This document shows, piece by piece, positions 61,048 through 64,000 of a stretch of 64,000 bases of DNA; the first letter of the stretch is position 1, and every line of letters begins with the position of its first letter. This DNA is from CAMDKS01 sp964402975 (GTDB lineage Bacteria > Bdellovibrionota_B > Oligoflexia > Oligoflexales > RGVZ01). The notes under the pieces were generated by a model. It made no database searches and was not told the origin of the DNA. It worked only from the letters and a program-made list of their open reading frames with translations. The translations under genes and the position numbers were made by a program. Where the stretch lies: contig CAYOEM010000007.1 in assembly GCA_964402975.1 (NCBI GenBank), positions 62,001 to 126,000 on the forward strand, in the 5' to 3' direction.

Positions 61048-62388
61048 ATGACGAAATTTTTGACTTCTCTTTCTTCGACGTTATTTGTAGCAGCCGCGAT
61101 GCTAATCCCCGGGCTTAGCTCAGCGGATCCAGAGAAAAATCTCACAACCACAGAAAAACTGCGCAACGACATCGTTCTGATCTCACGCGAGACGCCTGGC
61201 AGCGACATCGTTACTCTCTCTGTAACGTTCATGACCGGAAGCGCCGACGAATCCTTTAACAAACGCGCCATCAACGAGCTCGCCATGGAGGCCATGACGT
61301 ATTCAACAAGGAAGTTCAGCAAGTCAAAAATATTTAGCCTAACTGAGAAATATTCCATTGGCCTTGCTTGTCGCGGCGGAATCGAAATGAGCCAGTGCTC
61401 GATTCAGACTGTTGATGAGTACTTACCTCAAGCCATCGAACTTTTAGCCTCCGTTGTTACTGAACCGTCATTTAATAAAGATGACGTAACTCTCGCAAAA
61501 CAACAACGCGTTGCTGACTACCAACGTGATATCCAAAACCCAGAATCTCACGCGAATACGACGGTCAATACCGTTTTTTACGATCTCCATCACCCCTATA
61601 GACTGCTTCCCCAAGATGGCATAAAGCAAACAGAATCCTTAACGTCAGATGACTTGAAGACCTATCACCGCTCCCTGCTTGACGCATCGAAGATTTTTCT
61701 GACTTATGCCGGCCCCAAGATGAGCTCAAAGATCCACAAGAACATCGTGAATAAGTTCGAAAAGATTCGAAAACTTAACTCACCAAAAAAGATTGTGGCA
61801 GCCCCCTTGTTTGAACCCAAAAACAGCGTCGCGTTTGAACACCGGCAGATTCCAACCGCCTACATAAGAGTTAAATTCAACGCCCCATCGATACTTGCAA
61901 AAGATGCTCCTGCTGCCGACATCATGTTTGAAATATTGAGCCAGAAGCTACAGGAAGAAATCCGCACGAAAAGAAGCCTATCTTATGCGGTTTATGCCGG
62001 CACTATTCAATACAACCAGGGTATTGGAGTGCTTTCCGTTTCAACTTCAAAGCCCAAAGAAACTCTGGAGACTATGGCGGCGGTCGTCAAATCGTTCAAA
62101 GAACGCGGAGTCACCCAAGAGGAACTCGATGAGTATCGAAATATTTTCACAACAACCTACTTCTTGACTCTTGAAAGCCACGGCAGCCTAGCCGGCGCCT
62201 TGTCGTCCTCTCAATTTTATTTTGGAGACGCTCAAAAGCTTTATGAAATTCCGGAAAAGATGTCGGCTGTCACGACTAGCGACATCCAGAGGATAGCTAA
62301 AGATGTTCTTAAGAACTTCAGAGTTGGGGTGGTTTACGACAAGGAAAAGTTTGACACAAAATGGCTGGACGTTTTAACAAAAGCCTAG
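61048..62388 (+). CDS. M16 family protein, non-catalytic partner
   Basis: The 446-aa product has a signal peptide ('LFVAAAMLIPGLSSADPE') and the M16 fold, but the zinc motif is lost: 'RAINELAMEAMTYS' has no His. The C-terminal R/Y pair is kept in 'EIRTKRSLSYAVYAG'. This is the division of labour seen in M16B heterodimers. It is 27 bases after the catalytic gene. The ATG at 61048 is chosen because GAGG lies 8 bases upstream; one 6 bases earlier is too close. Confidence 0.88.
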   Translation: MTKFLTSLSSTLFVAAAMLIPGLSSADPEKNLTTTEKLRNDIVLISRETPGSDIVTLSVTFMTGSADESFNKRAINELAMEAMTYSTRKFSKSKIFSLTEKYSIGLACRGGIEMSQCSIQTVDEYLPQAIELLASVVTEPSFNKDDVTLAKQQRVADYQRDIQNPESHANTTVNTVFYDLHHPYRLLPQDGIKQTESLTSDDLKTYHRSLLDASKIFLTYAGPKMSSKIHKNIVNKFEKIRKLNSPKKIVAAPLFEPKNSVAFEHRQIPTAYIRVKFNAPSILAKDAPAADIMFEILSQKLQEEIRTKRSLSYAVYAGTIQYNQGIGVLSVSTSKPKETLETMAAVVKSFKERGVTQEELDEYRNIFTTTYFLTLESHGSLAGALSSSQFYFGDAQKLYEIPEKMSAVTTSDIQRIAKDVLKNFRVGVVYDKEKFDTKWLDVLTKA

Positions 62389-62416
62389 TTTAGCCACTTG
62401 ATAGCCGGTCAAACGC

Positions 62417-63076
62417 TCAACCGAAAGCGCTCACCAAGGACTTAATTCCCTCAAATCCAAAGAAAAAAAACGTCCCAAACAAAGCGACGTTAAGGATTGT
62501 CATCAGGTATCCAAACACGATGAGGGCTCCATCGCGCTCGATACTACCTATCGACAGCGCGATAATGGCCAATGCCGGCGGAAGGTTAAAACCAGGAGGC
62601 ATTGGCAATGCAAGCAGCAGCGCTAAAAGCAAAATGACGGCACCATTAAATCGCACAAACCCAGGATGCTTTGCGAAGAACTTGAATCTTGGTTTTACAA
62701 CTTTCTCTGTTCGCAAGAGAATTTTTTTTAGCACCTCCAAAATCCGAATGATCAAACCAGTTGATATCTGACGTGCTCGCCAGCTCTTTGGCACCCAAGG
62801 ATCTTGCCCCATCAGAATTTGGCTACCCCCGATAGCGATGACGAGCCCGAATACAGTTGATAGACCCGGCAGAGGAACAGGCAGCAAGAATGGAATCGAA
62901 AAAATTAAACAAACCATCATATGGCCGTAAAGATTTAGCTCGTGAAGAAACTCGCCCAGTGTGAGCGACTTCTTTGCGCATAAATTTAAAAGATCATCCA
63001 CAACAACCGACAGCCTGCGGGCATCGCTGCGGAAAGCCTTCTGAAGATTTTGTTTTTTAGAAGCGTCACCATTCAT
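62417..63076 (-). CDS. ExoD-family membrane protein
   Basis: The 219-aa product has about four hydrophobic spans and the ExoD layout: 'LTLGEFLHELNLYGHMMVCL', 'PFLLPVPLPGLSTVFGLVIA', 'SQILMGQDPWVPKSWRARQI' and 'GAVILLLALLLALPMPPGFN'. ExoD is linked to exopolysaccharide production in Rhizobium, but its mechanism is unknown. It lies 31 bases after dtd. Function beyond the family name is uncertain. Confidence 0.8.
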   Translation of the reverse strand: MNGDASKKQNLQKAFRSDARRLSVVVDDLLNLCAKKSLTLGEFLHELNLYGHMMVCLIFSIPFLLPVPLPGLSTVFGLVIAIGGSQILMGQDPWVPKSWRARQISTGLIIRILEVLKKILLRTEKVVKPRFKFFAKHPGFVRFNGAVILLLALLLALPMPPGFNLPPALAIIALSIGSIERDGALIVFGYLMTILNVALFGTFFFFGFEGIKSLVSAFG

Positions 63077-63107
63077 TAATATACGTCTCGATCTTTAGCG
63101 GCCAAAA

Positions 63108-63551
63108 TCACGTGGCAGAATCAAGCATCACAGTCACTGGACCATCATTAACCAGTGACACTTGCATATCCGCACCAAAACGCCCCGTTTCCACTTTAAT
63201 AGATTTTGCGCGCAGCTCAGCCACAAAACGCTCGTAAAGCGCCTCAGCCTTGGCCGGTTCGGCGGCATCCGTAAAGCTTGGTCTCCGCCCGCGGCTGCAA
63301 TCGGCATAAAGCGTGAACTGACTCACCACGAGAATTGACCCAGACACGTCTGCCACTGATAAATTAAATCGCCCCCCAGCGTCCGAGAACAATCTCAGGC
63401 CTGCAATCTTTTCAGCCATTTTGGCAATTTCATCCCCTGTATCAGATCGCGAGACGCCCAGAAAGACCAGCCACCCCTGGTCAATTTCTCCAACAATATC
63501 AGCGGCTACTTTCACTTGAGCTGATTTGACTCGCTGAATCAAGGCCTTCAC
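63108..63551 (-). CDS. dtd: D-aminoacyl-tRNA deacylase
   Basis: Removes D-amino acids (and glycine) wrongly attached to tRNA. The 147-aa product has the conserved 'MKALIQRVKSAQVKV', the active-site 'SQFTLYADCSRGRRPSF' and the C-terminal 'SLVNDGPVTVML', in which the family NxGPVT motif is kept. Length is typical. Probably co-transcribed with exoD. Confidence 0.96.
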   Translation of the reverse strand: MKALIQRVKSAQVKVAADIVGEIDQGWLVFLGVSRSDTGDEIAKMAEKIAGLRLFSDAGGRFNLSVADVSGSILVVSQFTLYADCSRGRRPSFTDAAEPAKAEALYERFVAELRAKSIKVETGRFGADMQVSLVNDGPVTVMLDSAT

Positions 63552-63770
63552 TGGACAACCCCCGTGCTCTCTTTATATAGTCGGCGAAGACCAGCTTAGT
63601 TCGCCTTCTAGTCATTTGCCTCAAAGGCCCCGACAAGTTTGGCGTTTTTTAAGAAAAAGAGCGATAAAAATTCACTCTCGGTCAGGTTTTTAGTCGAGTC
63701 GCCGGAAGTTTTGTGACATAAGGATGATCCTTGCTGTCGGAATGAATTGTGTAACCGATTCGGCGCCGGT

Positions 63771-63897
<127 letters not shown>

Positions 63898-63917
63898 AAC
63901 TCTCATAGGAAAGCCCC

Positions 63918-64000
63918 ATGACAGCTCTCAGTTACATGCCTCTTGCACGTAAATATCGACCTAAAACTTTTGCTGAACTCTGTGGGCAGGGCGCCACCGC
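63918..64000 (+). CDS. dnaX: DNA polymerase III subunits gamma/tau, 5' end only
   Basis: The first 27 residues are visible: 'MTALSYMPLARKYRPKTFAE' then 'LCGQGAT', the start of the clamp-loader ATPase. The rest lies beyond the window. AGGA lies 8-10 bases before the ATG. Its place after the SRP RNA supports the call. Confidence 0.9.
   Translation, partial: MTALSYMPLARKYRPKTFAELCGQGAT

Overview
The window looks like core chromosome of a motile, Gram-negative, aerobic bacterium, most like a member of the Bdellovibrionota/Oligoflexia or a related former deltaproteobacterial lineage. Reasons: a complete set of late flagellar rod, ring, hook-junction and filament genes with a csrA/fliW pair, P- and L-ring genes, many secreted lipoproteins with loose lipoboxes, many predicted extracytoplasmic proteases, a CarD regulator, a TonB-dependent receptor and a complete 2-oxoglutarate dehydrogenase complex. 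The taxon is an inference from gene content only. No insertion sequence, prophage, integrase, CRISPR array or plasmid origin was seen.

Layout. 1-872 (minus): truncated class IV aminotransferase. 957-10943 (minus): one long flagellar operon behind a sigma-54-type promoter, in the order flgF-flgG-flgA-flgH-flgI-flgJ-flgM-flgN-flgK-flgL-csrA-fliW, ending in a strong terminator. 11117-12861: a lipoprotein behind a sigma-28-type promoter, and a flagellin gene. 12888-14022: carD and a RibD-like reductase. 14357-17284 (plus): rpsO, pnp, dut. 17448-22755: unrecognised lipoproteins and secreted proteins. 22884-23728: ribosomal operon rpsR-rpmB-small basic protein. 23950-28503: priA, two membrane proteins linked to lipids, small orphans. 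28718-33481: a protease-rich stretch (HtpX, papain-like, caspase-like, M48) with a tRNA-Ser. 33506-38964: 2-oxoglutarate dehydrogenase in the order E2-E3-E1. 39219-43408: trypsin-like protease, hydrolase, Nudix hydrolase, bactofilin. 43474-48322: rplM-rpsI, then asnS behind two glycosyltransferases. 48556-51121: outer-membrane barrel and a phosphodiesterase/lysophospholipase pair. 51125-57382: operon hisS-TonB receptor-ribD-dCMP deaminase-cation exporter. 57582-62388: membrane Fe-S oxidoreductase and two M16 proteins. 62417-64000: exoD, dtd, 4.5S SRP RNA and the start of dnaX.

The most interesting signal is regulatory. The csrA leader folds on paper into two back-to-back hairpins, each showing GGA in a six-base loop, and one of these loops holds the csrA ribosome binding site. 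The flagellin leader has a GGA-loop hairpin upstream of a GGA-bearing ribosome binding site, and the fliW leader carries a similar hairpin. With fliW and csrA as neighbours, this suggests a CsrA/FliW/flagellin feedback circuit, tied to flgM and to sigma-54 and sigma-28 promoters in the same 13 kb. Other points of note are a four-repeat cysteine protein, a PriA lacking most ligands of one zinc site, an S18 with a Gly/Arg-rich tail, a divergent FlgH with a coiled-coil Lys/Ala tail, a caspase-like lipoprotein, and an active/inactive M16 pair.
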